From NCBI RefSeq assembly GCF_003991905.1, contig NZ_RSCL01000006.1, positions 401,967 through 465,966 of the forward strand: a stretch of DNA of 64,000 nucleotides, read 5' to 3'. The stretch comes from Dulcicalothrix desertica PCC 7102. Its GTDB lineage: Bacteria > Cyanobacteriota > Cyanobacteriia > Cyanobacteriales > Nostocaceae. The stretch's first letter is position 1. Each line of letters opens with the position of its first letter. The position numbers were made by a program, and so were the translations under genes. The notes under the pieces are model-generated. The model was given only the letters and a program-made list of their open reading frames with translations, was not told the origin of the DNA and made no database searches. Shown here piece by piece: positions 1-8,150 of this stretch.

Positions 1-189
1 TAGTTTTTCTAATAGTTCAGAGTTGAATAATAAGATAATAAAAAGTATTACTACATCGTCGGTTTCAAATTTGGTCTTTGTCCATCCTAATGGGATAGAG
101 ACGAAATATAGTAAGCTGAGAATCGAAATTGCCTTTGATACGAGAAAGTTAATTAAGTTTTGATTGTTAATTTTAGAAGCTAGAGACAT
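1..189 (-). CDS. 5' part of a predicted membrane protein, cut by the window edge
   Basis: An ATG at 187-189 opens a leftward frame of 63 codons that has no stop before base 1, so the gene continues outside the window. The visible part begins MSLASKINNQNLIN and holds two hydrophobic stretches (about residues 15-35 and 45-60), separated by a short polar piece with WTKTKFETDD. This suggests two membrane helices of a small inner-membrane protein. I do not recognise the family. No clear ribosome binding site is visible before the ATG, so the start is provisional. Confidence 0.45.
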   Translation of the reverse strand, partial: MSLASKINNQNLINFLVSKAISILSLLYFVSIPLGWTKTKFETDDVVILFIILLFNSELLEKL

Positions 190-353
190 AATTTTTACTT
201 TAGGTAAACAGGAAAGTATACTTAATTTTGATACAAAGCCTGTTTTCAGTATTCCGGAATGTTGCTTTTAATACCATTAGTTTTGGCTAACTAGAAGCAT
301 TACCGGCGATATTTAAGCAATATAACCCGGCGCCGATAATTGCAGAAAAACAG

Positions 354-653
354 TTAAGGGTTGGAAGAATCATCCTTTCCGTGCCTAGGTATAATCTCGA
401 ACAAAGTATTCAGATCACACCCAAAAAAGTCACACAAAGCTGCTAAGGTATCAGCGTCATAACGTTTTGTCGTGTTCTCGCATAATCCTCTGACAGCTGC
501 ATTAGTCAATCCTGTGGCTTGAGATAATCCCGTTCTAGTCATATCTTGAGCGTCTATGAGGTCTTGGAGACGGCAGCGAATTTTTACCTTCGATTGCTGT
601 ACAGCTCTTCTATCGTCTCTTTTAATGAATTTGGGTGGGACAGGGGCACTCAT
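354..653 (-). CDS. XRE/Cro-type helix-turn-helix regulator
   Basis: A 99-residue protein with a lambda-repressor-like HTH over residues 27-85. The recognition part reads MTRTGLSQATGLTNAAVRGL, followed by the typical AALCDFFGCDLNTLFEI close of the XRE fold. It is expected to be a DNA-binding repressor acting as a dimer. The N-terminal 25 residues are basic and probably unstructured. It is transcribed away from the unknown gene at 843. The intergenic region holds a short direct repeat of GTATCCGTG near 727-743, a possible operator. It could be the antitoxin of a TA pair, but no toxin partner is adjacent. The fold call is firm; the role is inferred. Confidence 0.85.
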   Translation of the reverse strand: MSAPVPPKFIKRDDRRAVQQSKVKIRCRLQDLIDAQDMTRTGLSQATGLTNAAVRGLCENTTKRYDADTLAALCDFFGCDLNTLFEIIPRHGKDDSSNP

Positions 654-842
654 TATTATTGCGGTGATAATACATCATACATTTCTATTGTCGATTACTA
701 GATTAACATTAATTTTTATTAATGGATGTATCCGTGTATCCGTGAAACGTTATAATATTTGTAGGCAAAAAAACAAGGCGCCTGCCAGATTCCTCAAAAA
801 GGTTTAAAACAGTCGCCCAAAAAAAACAAAAAAATCATTACT

Positions 843-1283
843 ATGTTGGCACAAATACAAGGTTTCGGCATCACCAGTCCAGATGAACTAGCAATATCAC
901 CCGCACAGTTCATCGAGTTTATGAATAATGCTTCGGATTGCTTGCATCCAATAGGCGCCATATACACGTCCACCGTGCAGCTTCTGCGTTATTCATTCTG
1001 GCTTGCAGAGCAAAAAGCAACTTTACCCAGAAAAGAATATAAAGAATTATTAAGCGAGCTTGGTTGGGAAGGTGAAGAAAAAGCTTACCTAAAGGTAAAA
1101 GCAGCTTTTGATACCTTTACCCCATATGAACTAGCACAAGTTGAACCACGCACAATTTTTCAAATAGCTCTTAACTTCAAAAAATACCAGTCAGAAGGTG
1201 TTTATCAAGTAAAACATAATGGGTGTTTATTTTGGGAAGTTGTATACGACTATAGGATAGAAGAATTCTTTGCGCGATTATAA
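843..1283 (+). CDS. conserved hypothetical protein
   Basis: A 146-residue soluble protein of unknown function. The central segment KEYKELLSELGWEGEEKAYL, followed by a region rich in Phe and Glu (FDTFTPYELAQVEPRTIF), looks like a helical domain I have seen in cyanobacterial hypothetical proteins. The C-terminus (GCLFWEVVYDYRIEEFF) is compact and aromatic. No signal peptide, membrane helix or catalytic motif is visible. A possible -10 box TATAAT lies near 751-756, about 90 bases upstream. It is followed tail to tail by another unknown gene. Confidence 0.7.
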   Translation: MLAQIQGFGITSPDELAISPAQFIEFMNNASDCLHPIGAIYTSTVQLLRYSFWLAEQKATLPRKEYKELLSELGWEGEEKAYLKVKAAFDTFTPYELAQVEPRTIFQIALNFKKYQSEGVYQVKHNGCLFWEVVYDYRIEEFFARL

Positions 1284-1316
1284 GGAGAAGCGCATATAAA
1301 CAATATTAGGGCGCCT

Positions 1317-1613
1317 CTACTCCCATGTTGCGACCAAACGGAACGGGTCGGGAATTTCTCCTTGTGAGACAGGAAATTCTAATATGGTCTCGCGATGTCC
1401 CAGATACCCAGACTCGGTAAACGACATTAGCATTCGTCCTAACGCAAACCAAACTTCTTGTTCATATTCCCAGTCTCCATAGCGTGAAGCTTTACCAGCT
1501 ATAGATTTTAGTGCCCAAAAATAACTGTTACGGACTACCGAACCACCTTTTTTGTATTCGGGCAAATCTTCTTTGTGCAAAAATAATAAGTCCTCTTCGA
1601 TACGAGCGCGCAT
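1317..1613 (-). CDS. conserved hypothetical protein
   Basis: A 98-residue soluble protein, probably helical, with no recognisable domain. Recognisable blocks are RNSYFWALKSIAGKASRYGD and WEYEQEVWFALGRMLMSF, and the C-terminus is Pro-rich (GEIPDPFRLVATWE). It faces the SDR/CIA30 gene at 1657 across only 43 bases, so the two must share a short divergent promoter region. Function unknown. Confidence 0.6.
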   Translation of the reverse strand: MRARIEEDLLFLHKEDLPEYKKGGSVVRNSYFWALKSIAGKASRYGDWEYEQEVWFALGRMLMSFTESGYLGHRETILEFPVSQGEIPDPFRLVATWE

Positions 1614-1656
1614 AAAATTGAATTAATAGGCTTTAGTTATTTTAGCTTTTAACATT

Positions 1657-3141
1657 ATGAGCGACAAAAATCGGCAGCCGTGGGATTTAGGTAGATTTAT
1701 TAAGACTCTTAGCTATTTTGAAGTTTTCCCTTTACTCAACTGGGTACAAAATCTATTTCAAGGTAGTTCCCAAGATACTCAAAGTAAGCTAGTTGGAGCT
1801 AAACAGGTGGGTGTAATACTAGTAGCAGGCGCCACGGGTGGTGTTGGTAAGCGGGTTGTGCGACGATTGAATCAACTTGGCTATCGTGTGCGGTGTTTAG
1901 TGCGCGATATTGAAAAAGCACGGTTAATTCTCGGTAACGAAGTTGAGATGGTTGTAGGAGATATTACCAACCCTGAAACTTTAACACCGCTGGTAATGGC
2001 GAATATTCAAGGTGTGATTTGTTGTACTGCTGTACGTGTGCAACCAAAAGAAGGAGATACTGCCGACCGTGCGAAGTATAATCAAGGCATTAAATTTTAC
2101 ATGCCAGAAATAGTTGGTGATACACCTGAAAACGTTGAATACAAAGGTGTGAAAAATTTAGTTGAGGCAGCAGCAAAATACTTACCAAAGGCTTCGGTCA
2201 AAACTATATTTGATTTTACCCAACATCAAGAAAATTTAAAAAACGTTTGGGGCGCCTTAGATGATGTGGTGATGGGTGGAGTTAGCCAAAGTAATATAAT
2301 ATTGACTGGCGAAACAGCTTTATTTACAGGAAATGTATCTACAGACAATTCGGGTGGTTTCGCTTCTGTACGCACCAAGAACTTTGACCCAGCTATAAAT
2401 TTATCGGGTTATGAAGGTGTGAAACTGCGAGTCAAAGGAGACGGTAAGCGATATAAACTATTTTTGCGTAGTGACTCTGCTTGGGATGGTGTTGGTTATA
2501 GTCACTCTTTTGATACGGTAGATGGCGCCTGGATAGACATTCGTGTACCCTTTGCTGATTTAATTCCTGTATTTCGTGCCAAAGTAGTTAGAGACCGTCC
2601 TCCTGTTAATATTGCTCAAATTCGCTCGTTTCAATTAATGTTGAGTAAATTTGAATACGACGGTAATTTGAATCCTTACTTTTCACCAGGTAGTTTTTCG
2701 TTAGAAGTCGAAACAATAAAAGCTTATGGTGGAAGTCCTTTACCAGGGTTTGTATTAGTAAGTTCCGCAGGAGTTACACGTCCGGGAAGACCAGGTATAA
2801 ATTTAGAAGAAGAACCACCAGCAGTACGGTTAAATGACCAATTAGGAGGTATTCTTACTTGGAAACTAAAAGGTGAAGATAGCGTTAGAGCAAGCGGTGT
2901 AAATTATACAATTATTCGTCCCTGTGCGTTGACAGAAGAAGTAGGTGGGAAACAATTAGTATTTGAACAGGGTGATAATATTAGAGGTAAAATCAGCCGA
3001 GATGATGTTGCCGAGATTTGTGTACAAGCACTTCAGTATGATAAAGCTTGTAATGTGACATTCGAGGTTAAGGCAACCGAGGATAAAGCTGATTATATAG
3101 ATTGGCAACAACTATTCGCTTCGGTACAAAGGGATAATTAA
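1657..3141 (+). CDS. SDR-type NAD(P)-binding protein with inserted CIA30 domain (HCF173-like)
   Basis: A 494-residue atypical short-chain dehydrogenase. Residues 50-175 form an NmrA-like Rossmann half with the glycine motif GATGGVGKRVVRRL. Residues about 180-355 are a CIA30 (complex I intermediate-associated protein 30) beta-sandwich, recognisable from WGALDDVVMGGVSQS and GFASVRTKNF. The Rossmann fold then resumes (SSAGVTRPGRPG, NYTIIRPCALTEE). The same architecture is established for plant HCF173, which promotes psbA translation and photosystem II assembly. A comparable role here is inference from architecture. Three GGCGCC sites lie inside, suggesting a long-resident gene. Confidence 0.85.
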   Translation: MSDKNRQPWDLGRFIKTLSYFEVFPLLNWVQNLFQGSSQDTQSKLVGAKQVGVILVAGATGGVGKRVVRRLNQLGYRVRCLVRDIEKARLILGNEVEMVVGDITNPETLTPLVMANIQGVICCTAVRVQPKEGDTADRAKYNQGIKFYMPEIVGDTPENVEYKGVKNLVEAAAKYLPKASVKTIFDFTQHQENLKNVWGALDDVVMGGVSQSNIILTGETALFTGNVSTDNSGGFASVRTKNFDPAINLSGYEGVKLRVKGDGKRYKLFLRSDSAWDGVGYSHSFDTVDGAWIDIRVPFADLIPVFRAKVVRDRPPVNIAQIRSFQLMLSKFEYDGNLNPYFSPGSFSLEVETIKAYGGSPLPGFVLVSSAGVTRPGRPGINLEEEPPAVRLNDQLGGILTWKLKGEDSVRASGVNYTIIRPCALTEEVGGKQLVFEQGDNIRGKISRDDVAEICVQALQYDKACNVTFEVKATEDKADYIDWQQLFASVQRDN

Positions 3142-3142
3142 T

Positions 3143-3232
3143 GGCAACGGATGTAACGGATGAGCTATTGTTACAAACAAAAGCTAGTTATTTAAAATCA
3201 ACTATCCGTTACATCCGTTCATCATCCGTTGC
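3143..3232. repeat. AACGGATGT dispersed repeat, hairpin form
   Basis: Copies of AACGGATG(T) on the left (3145-3162) face ATCCGTTACATCCGTT on the right (3204-3219), so the transcript could fold. Related copies are at 19728, 25642 and 38923. It fills most of the gap before the gene at 3288. Confidence 0.7.
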
Positions 3233-3287
3233 GAAAATCTCTGTTCGTAAATCCAATTGAGAACATTTACCTATTTTTACTTTCATT

Positions 3288-3623
3288 ATGTCTCAAATGG
3301 ATAAGGAATTACTAGAGCTTCAGCTTCTTGGCATTAAACCTGTACATTTTGCTGATTTAGTACGCACGGCACAATTAATGTATAATCCTGCTAGCTGTAT
3401 GTCGGGTATTGATATAGAGGTTGACTGGGAAGAACTGGGTGTTCCAAATGATGTGTTAGAAAATTTGCGAGTACTTGGTTATGAATACCGATATGCTTTA
3501 CCAGATGTGGCGCCGTCCATTGTTTGGAGTAAGCTAAAGCCAGAAACGCGCGTTTGGTTTGTTGCGAATAAAGATGAGTTGTGGAAGTTTGAGGAATATT
3601 TTCCTGCACTTGATGAGGATTGA
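3288..3623 (+). CDS. conserved hypothetical protein
   Basis: A 111-residue acidic soluble protein with no family recognised. It starts with a helical stretch (KELLELQLLGIKPVHFADLV) and ends with an aromatic acidic tail (WKFEEYFPALDED). The middle contains WEELGVPNDVLENLRVLGYE. No membrane helix, signal peptide or catalytic motif is visible. The ATG is preceded by a repeat-filled spacer, and a GC hairpin follows the stop, so it is probably monocistronic. Confidence 0.6.
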   Translation: MSQMDKELLELQLLGIKPVHFADLVRTAQLMYNPASCMSGIDIEVDWEELGVPNDVLENLRVLGYEYRYALPDVAPSIVWSKLKPETRVWFVANKDELWKFEEYFPALDED

Positions 3624-3632
3624 TCCCCCCAA

Positions 3633-3652
3633 CCCCCCTCGATTTCGGGGGG
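3633..3652. terminator. C6/G6 hairpin between convergent genes
   Basis: A stem of CCCCCC (3633-3638) and GGGGGG (3647-3652) with an 8-base loop sits exactly between two convergent stop codons. It belongs to a repeat family starting CCCCCCAACCCCCC, also near 39205, 47091 and 54282. It could end transcription from both sides, but no T-run follows. Confidence 0.45.
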
Positions 3653-4537
3653 CTAAGAGTGTGTTTTAGATAATATTATTTCTAGGAATTTTTGAACAGT
3701 TGGGGATGTGTCGTTTCGGCGCCAAATAATATTAATAGTCACTTCAGTAACAAACTCTTCAATAGGTTTATAAATAACACCTGTACGTTGTAGGTGCTGA
3801 AGTGATGAGGGTACAATTGCTATACCCATTTGTGCAGCAACTAAGCTGACGATTGTTTGCATTTGAATAGCTTCTTGTGTGACGTTTGGGTAAAAGCCAG
3901 CTTGTTGGCATAAACTAATCATTGCATCGTGAAGACCAGGAGAAAATGTTCGAGGAAATAATATAAAATCATCGTTACTAAGAGATTTGATTGAGACACT
4001 CGTTTCTTTGGCTAATCGATGTCCTTCTGGTAACGCGACAATAAGAAGCTCTTTATATACGGTTTCGGTAGCAAATAAAGGTTCTTCAATTGGAGGACGC
4101 ACAAAACCAATATCTATTTTACCTTCGCGTAAATGGCGCCATTGTTCGTCAGTTGTAAGTTCATGCAGTTCTAACTTGACTCCTGGAACTTCAGCACGGA
4201 ATTTACGCAAAATCTCTGGTAACACATTATATGCAGTCGAACTTACAAACCCAATTACCAATTGTCCTGCTTCACCACGACTAGTTTGGCGCCCTGTTTG
4301 TACAGCTTGTTCGAGTTGCTTAAATATTTTCTGAACTTCCAATAAAAACGCTTCTCCAGCTTCAGTTAACTGTACTACTCGTTTAGTACGATGGAATAAC
4401 TGGAAACCAAGTTCATCTTCTAGTTGTCGAATTTGCTGACTCAGAGGAGGTTGAGCTATATGTAACCGTTCAGCAGCGCGTCCAAAGTGTAATTCTTCTG
4501 CCAAGGTCACAAAATAACGTAGATGTCGCAGTTCCAT
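3653..4537 (-). CDS. LysR-family transcriptional regulator
   Basis: A 294-residue regulator. Residues 1-60 are the winged HTH typical of the family (MELRHLRYFVTLAEELHFGR, AAERLHIAQPPLSQQIRQLE). Residues 90-290 form the periplasmic-binding-protein-like effector domain. The N-terminal signature resembles the BenM/CatM/HcaR-type subgroup. LysR proteins usually control a divergent neighbour, here the methyltransferase-TauE-nucleotidyltransferase operon starting at 4734; this target is inferred. Its 5' leader contains a heptamer tandem repeat. The effector is unknown. Confidence 0.93.
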   Translation of the reverse strand: MELRHLRYFVTLAEELHFGRAAERLHIAQPPLSQQIRQLEDELGFQLFHRTKRVVQLTEAGEAFLLEVQKIFKQLEQAVQTGRQTSRGEAGQLVIGFVSSTAYNVLPEILRKFRAEVPGVKLELHELTTDEQWRHLREGKIDIGFVRPPIEEPLFATETVYKELLIVALPEGHRLAKETSVSIKSLSNDDFILFPRTFSPGLHDAMISLCQQAGFYPNVTQEAIQMQTIVSLVAAQMGIAIVPSSLQHLQRTGVIYKPIEEFVTEVTINIIWRRNDTSPTVQKFLEIILSKTHS

Positions 4538-4544
4538 TTAATAA

Positions 4545-4590
4545 GTTAGGAGTTAGGAGTTAGGAGTTAGGAGTTAGGAGTTAGGAGTTA
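4545..4590. repeat. heptamer tandem repeat GTTAGGA x6.6
   Basis: Six full copies of GTTAGGA plus GTTA run without interruption just upstream of the lysR start codon, inside its probable 5' leader. The copy number could vary by slippage. Confidence 0.9.
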
Positions 4591-4733
4591 ATGAATGGAA
4601 GATTAGCGTTAGTAATATTTTTTATATATTAATAAACAGTGAAAAATATATTGGACATTAATTTATATATTACCTACTCTTGTAGATACAAGCAGCGTCT
4701 ACGGCGCCACATAGAAATATAGGAATTAAATTT

Positions 4734-5474
4734 ATGCTTCAAAATACTTGGAACCCAACCCTTTACGAGGGTAAACATGCGTTTGTCTGGCAATATGGTG
4801 AAGATTTACTCAACTTACTGTCCCCGCAATCTGGGGAAAGAATTTTAGATGTTGGCTGCGGTACAGGGCAACTCACTGCAAAAATAGCAGATACAGGCGC
4901 CATAGTAACAGGAATAGACGCTGATGCAGCAATGGTGGAAAAAGCAAAGCTGAATTATCCGAATTTAGAATTCACAGTAGCAGACGCGCGCTCATTCCAA
5001 TTTGATACAGAATTTGATGCCGTATTTTCAAATGCGACGTTGCATTGGATACCAGAAGCAGAAGCAGTAATAAGTTCTATTTACCGTGCTTTAAAGCCTG
5101 GAGGTCGCTTTATTGCAGAATTTGGTGGTAAAGGTAACGTCAAATTAATTACAGATGCCCTCTACCAAGCCTTAGAAATTAAATCCCCATCATCTTGGTA
5201 CTTTCCCAGCATTGGAGAATATACGACTCTATTAGAAAAGCAGGGTTTTGATGTTACCTATGCAGTACTATTCAACCGTCCAACACCTTTACCTGATGGA
5301 GAAGCAGGTTTAAGAAATTGGTTGATGATGTTCGCAAGTAGATTTTTGGCTAACTCTACACAGCAAGAAGTAATCAAAACAGTAGAAGAACAACTTAAAC
5401 CTATTTTATATAAAAACGGTACTTGGACGGCTGATTATAGGCGCCTGCGAATTATTGCTATGAGGGAAAGTTAA
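4734..5474 (+). CDS. class I SAM-dependent methyltransferase (Tam-like)
   Basis: A 246-residue Rossmann methyltransferase. Motif I is ILDVGCGTGQLTAKI (about residues 38-52), motif II has GIDADAAMVEKAK, and the post-motifs ADARSFQF and DAVFSNATLHWI are clear. The overall pattern, including SNATLHWI, resembles trans-aconitate 2-methyltransferase (Tam), but the substrate cannot be set from sequence. It is the first gene of a three-gene operon; its TAA overlaps the next ATG by one base. The divergent LysR gene is its probable regulator. Confidence 0.88.
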   Translation: MLQNTWNPTLYEGKHAFVWQYGEDLLNLLSPQSGERILDVGCGTGQLTAKIADTGAIVTGIDADAAMVEKAKLNYPNLEFTVADARSFQFDTEFDAVFSNATLHWIPEAEAVISSIYRALKPGGRFIAEFGGKGNVKLITDALYQALEIKSPSSWYFPSIGEYTTLLEKQGFDVTYAVLFNRPTPLPDGEAGLRNWLMMFASRFLANSTQQEVIKTVEEQLKPILYKNGTWTADYRRLRIIAMRES

Positions 5475-6220
5475 TGCTATCTAATTTATTCTTATTTATC
5501 GTAGCTGTAATAGCAGGCGCCATGAATGGTGTTGCAGGTGGAGGAGGGTTAATTGCATTTCCAGCATTAATGTTCGTTGGAATTCCACCAATACCAGCAA
5601 ATGCGACGAACACAGCAGCAATGTGGGTGGGAACTGCTGCTTCGACATTTGCTTACCGTCAAGATATGTCAATTCGTCGGTGGGAATTTTTCACACTGAC
5701 TGTAGCAAGCGTTTTAGGAGGAACTATTGGTTCATATATACTGTTAAATACTCCCTCTAAAAGCTTTGCTGGTTTAATTCCATATTTAATGCTAACTGCC
5801 ACATTACTATTTGCATTTGGTAAGCGAATTAATAGCTGGTTGCAAAATCGTTTTAAATTACCAATGTGGTTAGTAATTATCTTTCAATTCCTGATTGCTA
5901 TATATGGAGGTTTTTTTGGTGGCGGTGGTGGTATTGTTATACTAGCTATTTTAGAAATGATGGGTGTTAAAAGTATTCATACGATGAATGCTGTAAAAAG
6001 CTGGCTAGCAACAACTTTAAACGCTTGCGCTTTACTTTATTTTATGAAAGCAGGCATTATTGTGTGGTCAAGTGCGATTTTGATGGCAGTTGGTGCTTTA
6101 ATTGGTGGATATAGCAGTGCTTTCTTCGCGCGTAAGGTCAGTTCAGTATGGGTACGTAATTTTATTACGTGTATTGGAGTTTCCATAACTAGCTACTTCT
6201 TTTTATTTCCAGCAAAATGA
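5474..6220 (+). CDS. TauE/SafE (TSUP) family membrane transporter
   Basis: A 248-residue polytopic membrane protein with about seven or eight helices. Both halves carry the Gly-rich TSUP signatures: GAMNGVAGGGGLIAFPALM near the N-terminus and GGFFGGGGGIVILAIL in the second half. The family exports sulfite, sulfoacetate or other anions across the inner membrane; the substrate here is unknown. It overlaps the methyltransferase by one base and the next gene by four (ATGA), so the three genes are translationally coupled. Confidence 0.9.
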   Translation: MLSNLFLFIVAVIAGAMNGVAGGGGLIAFPALMFVGIPPIPANATNTAAMWVGTAASTFAYRQDMSIRRWEFFTLTVASVLGGTIGSYILLNTPSKSFAGLIPYLMLTATLLFAFGKRINSWLQNRFKLPMWLVIIFQFLIAIYGGFFGGGGGIVILAILEMMGVKSIHTMNAVKSWLATTLNACALLYFMKAGIIVWSSAILMAVGALIGGYSSAFFARKVSSVWVRNFITCIGVSITSYFFLFPAK

Positions 6221-6762
6221 CATTAAACCAAGCACAGCTAAAAGAAATACTTCTGAATTCTCCTGTTAGTGAAGTATTGCCAGCTATCGCAGAACTTCAA
6301 CTTCCTAACTGGTGGTTAGCAGGTGGCGCCGTTCGTAATACAGTTTGGCGCTTTCTATTTGGTGATGATTGTAAATTAGTTATTAAAGACTTTGATATTG
6401 CTTTCTTTGATGATAAAGGAGAACGTTCTCAAGAACTTGGCGCCAAAGAAGCTTTAGCAAACCAATTTCCTAACTATATATTTGATGTAAAAAATCAGGC
6501 TAGCTTTGCAAGGTGGCGTAATGGGCGCCAGACTTTTGAGAGTACAGAAGATGGTATTAGTAAGTGGTTACATACTGCTACTGCGGTAGGGGTGCGAGTG
6601 GATAGTGAGGGGGAATGGGAATTTTTTACACCTTATGGGCTAGATGATTTGTTTAATGGTGTAATTCGTCCGACTCCTATACATATGAATAATGTTGATG
6701 CAAGTAATAAGGCTGCTAGTTTTTTAGAAAAATGTCCAGCTTTAAAAAATATTGTCTTGTAG
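6217..6762 (+). CDS. nucleotidyltransferase family protein (COG3575-like)
   Basis: A 181-residue protein of the NTP_transf_6/DUF925 group. It has the expected WWLAGGAVRNTVW start of the nucleotidyltransferase core, the acidic pair in IKDFDIAFFD, and the C-terminal block YGLDDLFNGVIRPTP. The usual motif between, AVHLWY-like, is replaced by ISKWLHTATAVGVRV. The biochemical function of this family is not established. It is the last gene of the 4734-6762 operon and overlaps TauE by four bases; a strong hairpin follows its stop. Confidence 0.8.
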   Translation: MTLNQAQLKEILLNSPVSEVLPAIAELQLPNWWLAGGAVRNTVWRFLFGDDCKLVIKDFDIAFFDDKGERSQELGAKEALANQFPNYIFDVKNQASFARWRNGRQTFESTEDGISKWLHTATAVGVRVDSEGEWEFFTPYGLDDLFNGVIRPTPIHMNNVDASNKAASFLEKCPALKNIVL

Positions 6763-6783
6763 CACAGGCTTCTAGCCTGTGCA
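6763..6783 (+). terminator. hairpin after the nucleotidyltransferase gene
   Basis: GCACAGGCT, a short loop TCT, then AGCCTGTGC form a perfect 9-base-pair stem immediately after the TAG. The T-run is absent, so it is a terminator-like or repeat-derived hairpin. Confidence 0.5.
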
Positions 6784-6823
6784 GTCACAAAACAGTATAT
6801 AAAATTTTTTACCACAGAGACAC

Positions 6824-6852
6824 GTAGAGACGCGATTTATAGCGTCTCTACA
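6824..6852. repeat. GTAGAGACGC inverted repeat
   Basis: GTAGAGACGC and GCGTCTCTAC face each other across 8 bases. The same element recurs near 11511-11538 and, in a variant form, 48686-48713. Confidence 0.75.
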
Positions 6853-6864
6853 GAGGGATATTTA

Positions 6865-7317
6865 TTAAATAGCCCGCCATTCCTGAGCATCTATGAACTG
6901 TGATAGATGACCTACGTTAGTTGTTGCAATTACCACTTTATACCCTTCATTTTCTAGTAATATTGCTTGTGCGGCTAAAATTACATCACCATCTAATGCC
7001 GAAGGTTCTGCTGTTGGTCTTCCTCTAAGTCTTGCTTCTGCCCATAACTGAGCGGCTAAAAGCATTGTTTCTGTTGTGAGTGAAAGGTATGGAATTTGTA
7101 ACTTCAGTCTATCTAGGCGCCTAATACTTTTTATTTTACCAACACGTAATAATTCACGTCTAACCTCATAATCAGTAATTTCAGGGAGCATAACTGTATA
7201 ATTTTTCTGTGGCAAAGTATTGAACCACAATTTACATTCCTGAACTTCTATGGAAGATGCTTTTGGATTTGTCACCATTCCCAAAGGCCCGGAGTCGAGC
7301 AATACAACTTGACTCAT
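6865..7317 (-). CDS. PIN-domain toxin (VapC-like)
   Basis: A 150-residue PIN-like ribonuclease. Acidic residues expected at the metal site are visible: Asp in VLLDSGPLG (residue 8), Glu in EITDYEVRREL, and Asp in SALDGDVILAAQA. A Thr-Thr-Asn follows in VIATTNVGHLSQF. PIN toxins cleave RNA and are held inactive by the partner antitoxin. Its ATG overlaps the stop of the upstream antitoxin gene by four bases, the usual antitoxin-first TA order. RNA target unknown. Confidence 0.88.
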   Translation of the reverse strand: MSQVVLLDSGPLGMVTNPKASSIEVQECKLWFNTLPQKNYTVMLPEITDYEVRRELLRVGKIKSIRRLDRLKLQIPYLSLTTETMLLAAQLWAEARLRGRPTAEPSALDGDVILAAQAILLENEGYKVVIATTNVGHLSQFIDAQEWRAI

Positions 7318-7652
7318 GGGAATAATGGTCTATTAGAAAGACGATCTTCATCTAACGCTTTACGAAGAAATTCCCAAGTTTCTGTTTGTTCTTGTTCATC
7401 GTCATCTTCTTCTTCCCACTCTTGCATTAACTGGCTCAAAGCCTCATGTTGCTTCACAGGGTCAAATTTTTCAAGTTCTTCCTGACTAAGTAGGCTTTTC
7501 GCTGAGGTTTTTATGGCTGTTTGGGTTAACCCTCTAACCTCTAGTGCTTTAAGTAAATGTTGATAATCGTTAAAATCTATTACTACCTTACGAATATTCC
7601 CTTGAGTATCGGTAATCAGTTCTTGGGCAAATGGATATTTATCTGCTTGCAT
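7314..7652 (-). CDS. antitoxin of the PIN-toxin pair
   Basis: A 112-residue acidic protein preceding and overlapping the PIN toxin gene by four bases. The N-terminal part (EVRG, VVIDFNDYQHLLKAL) resembles Phd/VapB-type antitoxins, and the C-terminal half is highly acidic (WEEEDDDEQEQTETW) before a tail with DRLSNRPLFP, the probable toxin-binding arm. It would neutralise the PIN ribonuclease and repress the operon. The function is inferred from position and composition. Confidence 0.75.
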   Translation of the reverse strand: MQADKYPFAQELITDTQGNIRKVVIDFNDYQHLLKALEVRGLTQTAIKTSAKSLLSQEELEKFDPVKQHEALSQLMQEWEEEDDDEQEQTETWEFLRKALDEDRLSNRPLFP

Positions 7653-7780
7653 AAAAGCTACACTTTTAAATTATTAGTACAAAGATAGCATAAATTCGAT
7701 TCTTCTAGGTGAAACTGACGGACAGTCGGGGTTGACAGCGCTCAGGTAACAAACAAATACTTTGGATTTGATTAAATCGC

Positions 7781-7810
7781 TTGACATGCAACTAAAAGGT
7801 TGCATATAAT
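7781..7810 (+). promoter_or_regulatory. consensus sigma-70 promoter with internal operator for the ArsR gene
   Basis: TTGACA (7781-7786) and TATAAT (7805-7810) match both consensus boxes, separated by 18 bases. Between and overlapping them lies a perfect inverted repeat, ATGCAAC (7786-7792), a 6-base spacer, then GTTGCAT (7799-7805). A repressor bound there would block RNA polymerase. The expected start point falls at or next to the ATG at 7818, so the mRNA may be leaderless. Confidence 0.85.
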
Positions 7811-7817
7811 GAGAAAC

Positions 7818-8123
7818 ATGGATGCAGTGTTTAAAGCCCTTGCCGATCCGAGTCGGAGAAAGTTGCTCGACCAGTTGTATGCCCATAATGGACAAACATT
7901 AAACGAACTGTGCGAATACCTTGACATGACGCGGCAAGCCGTGACAAAACATCTGACGCTACTAGAGGCCGCAAATCTGGTTGTCGTCGTCTGGCATGGC
8001 CGAGAAAAACTGCATTACCTTAACGCAGTACCGATTCAGGAGATTTACGATCGCTGGCTGAGTAAATACGAACGCCCTCAACTAGATGCATTGAGTCAAT
8101 TAAAGCGAAATCTCGAAGGTTGA
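7818..8123 (+). CDS. ArsR-family winged-helix regulator
   Basis: A small ArsR/SmtB-type repressor. It begins MDAVFKALADPSRRKLLDQL, has the recognition helix DMTRQAVTKHLTLLEAANLV, and ends with the wing WHGREKLHYL. The metal-binding Cys motif of ArsR/SmtB is absent, which fits the subgroup paired with AHSA1/SRPBCC genes. The upstream in-frame codons at 7800 (TTG) and 7809 (ATG) lie inside the -10 box, so 7818 is chosen. The palindrome in the promoter is a plausible autorepression site. The next gene is an SRPBCC protein 27 bases downstream. Confidence 0.9.
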   Translation: MDAVFKALADPSRRKLLDQLYAHNGQTLNELCEYLDMTRQAVTKHLTLLEAANLVVVVWHGREKLHYLNAVPIQEIYDRWLSKYERPQLDALSQLKRNLEG

Positions 8124-8150
8124 CAACTAGAAACACCAAGGAGACTAAAC

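Noticed and set aside
556..807. 83-codon open frame on the plus strand
   Set aside because: It lies mostly opposite the XRE regulator, has an unnatural composition and no homology signal.
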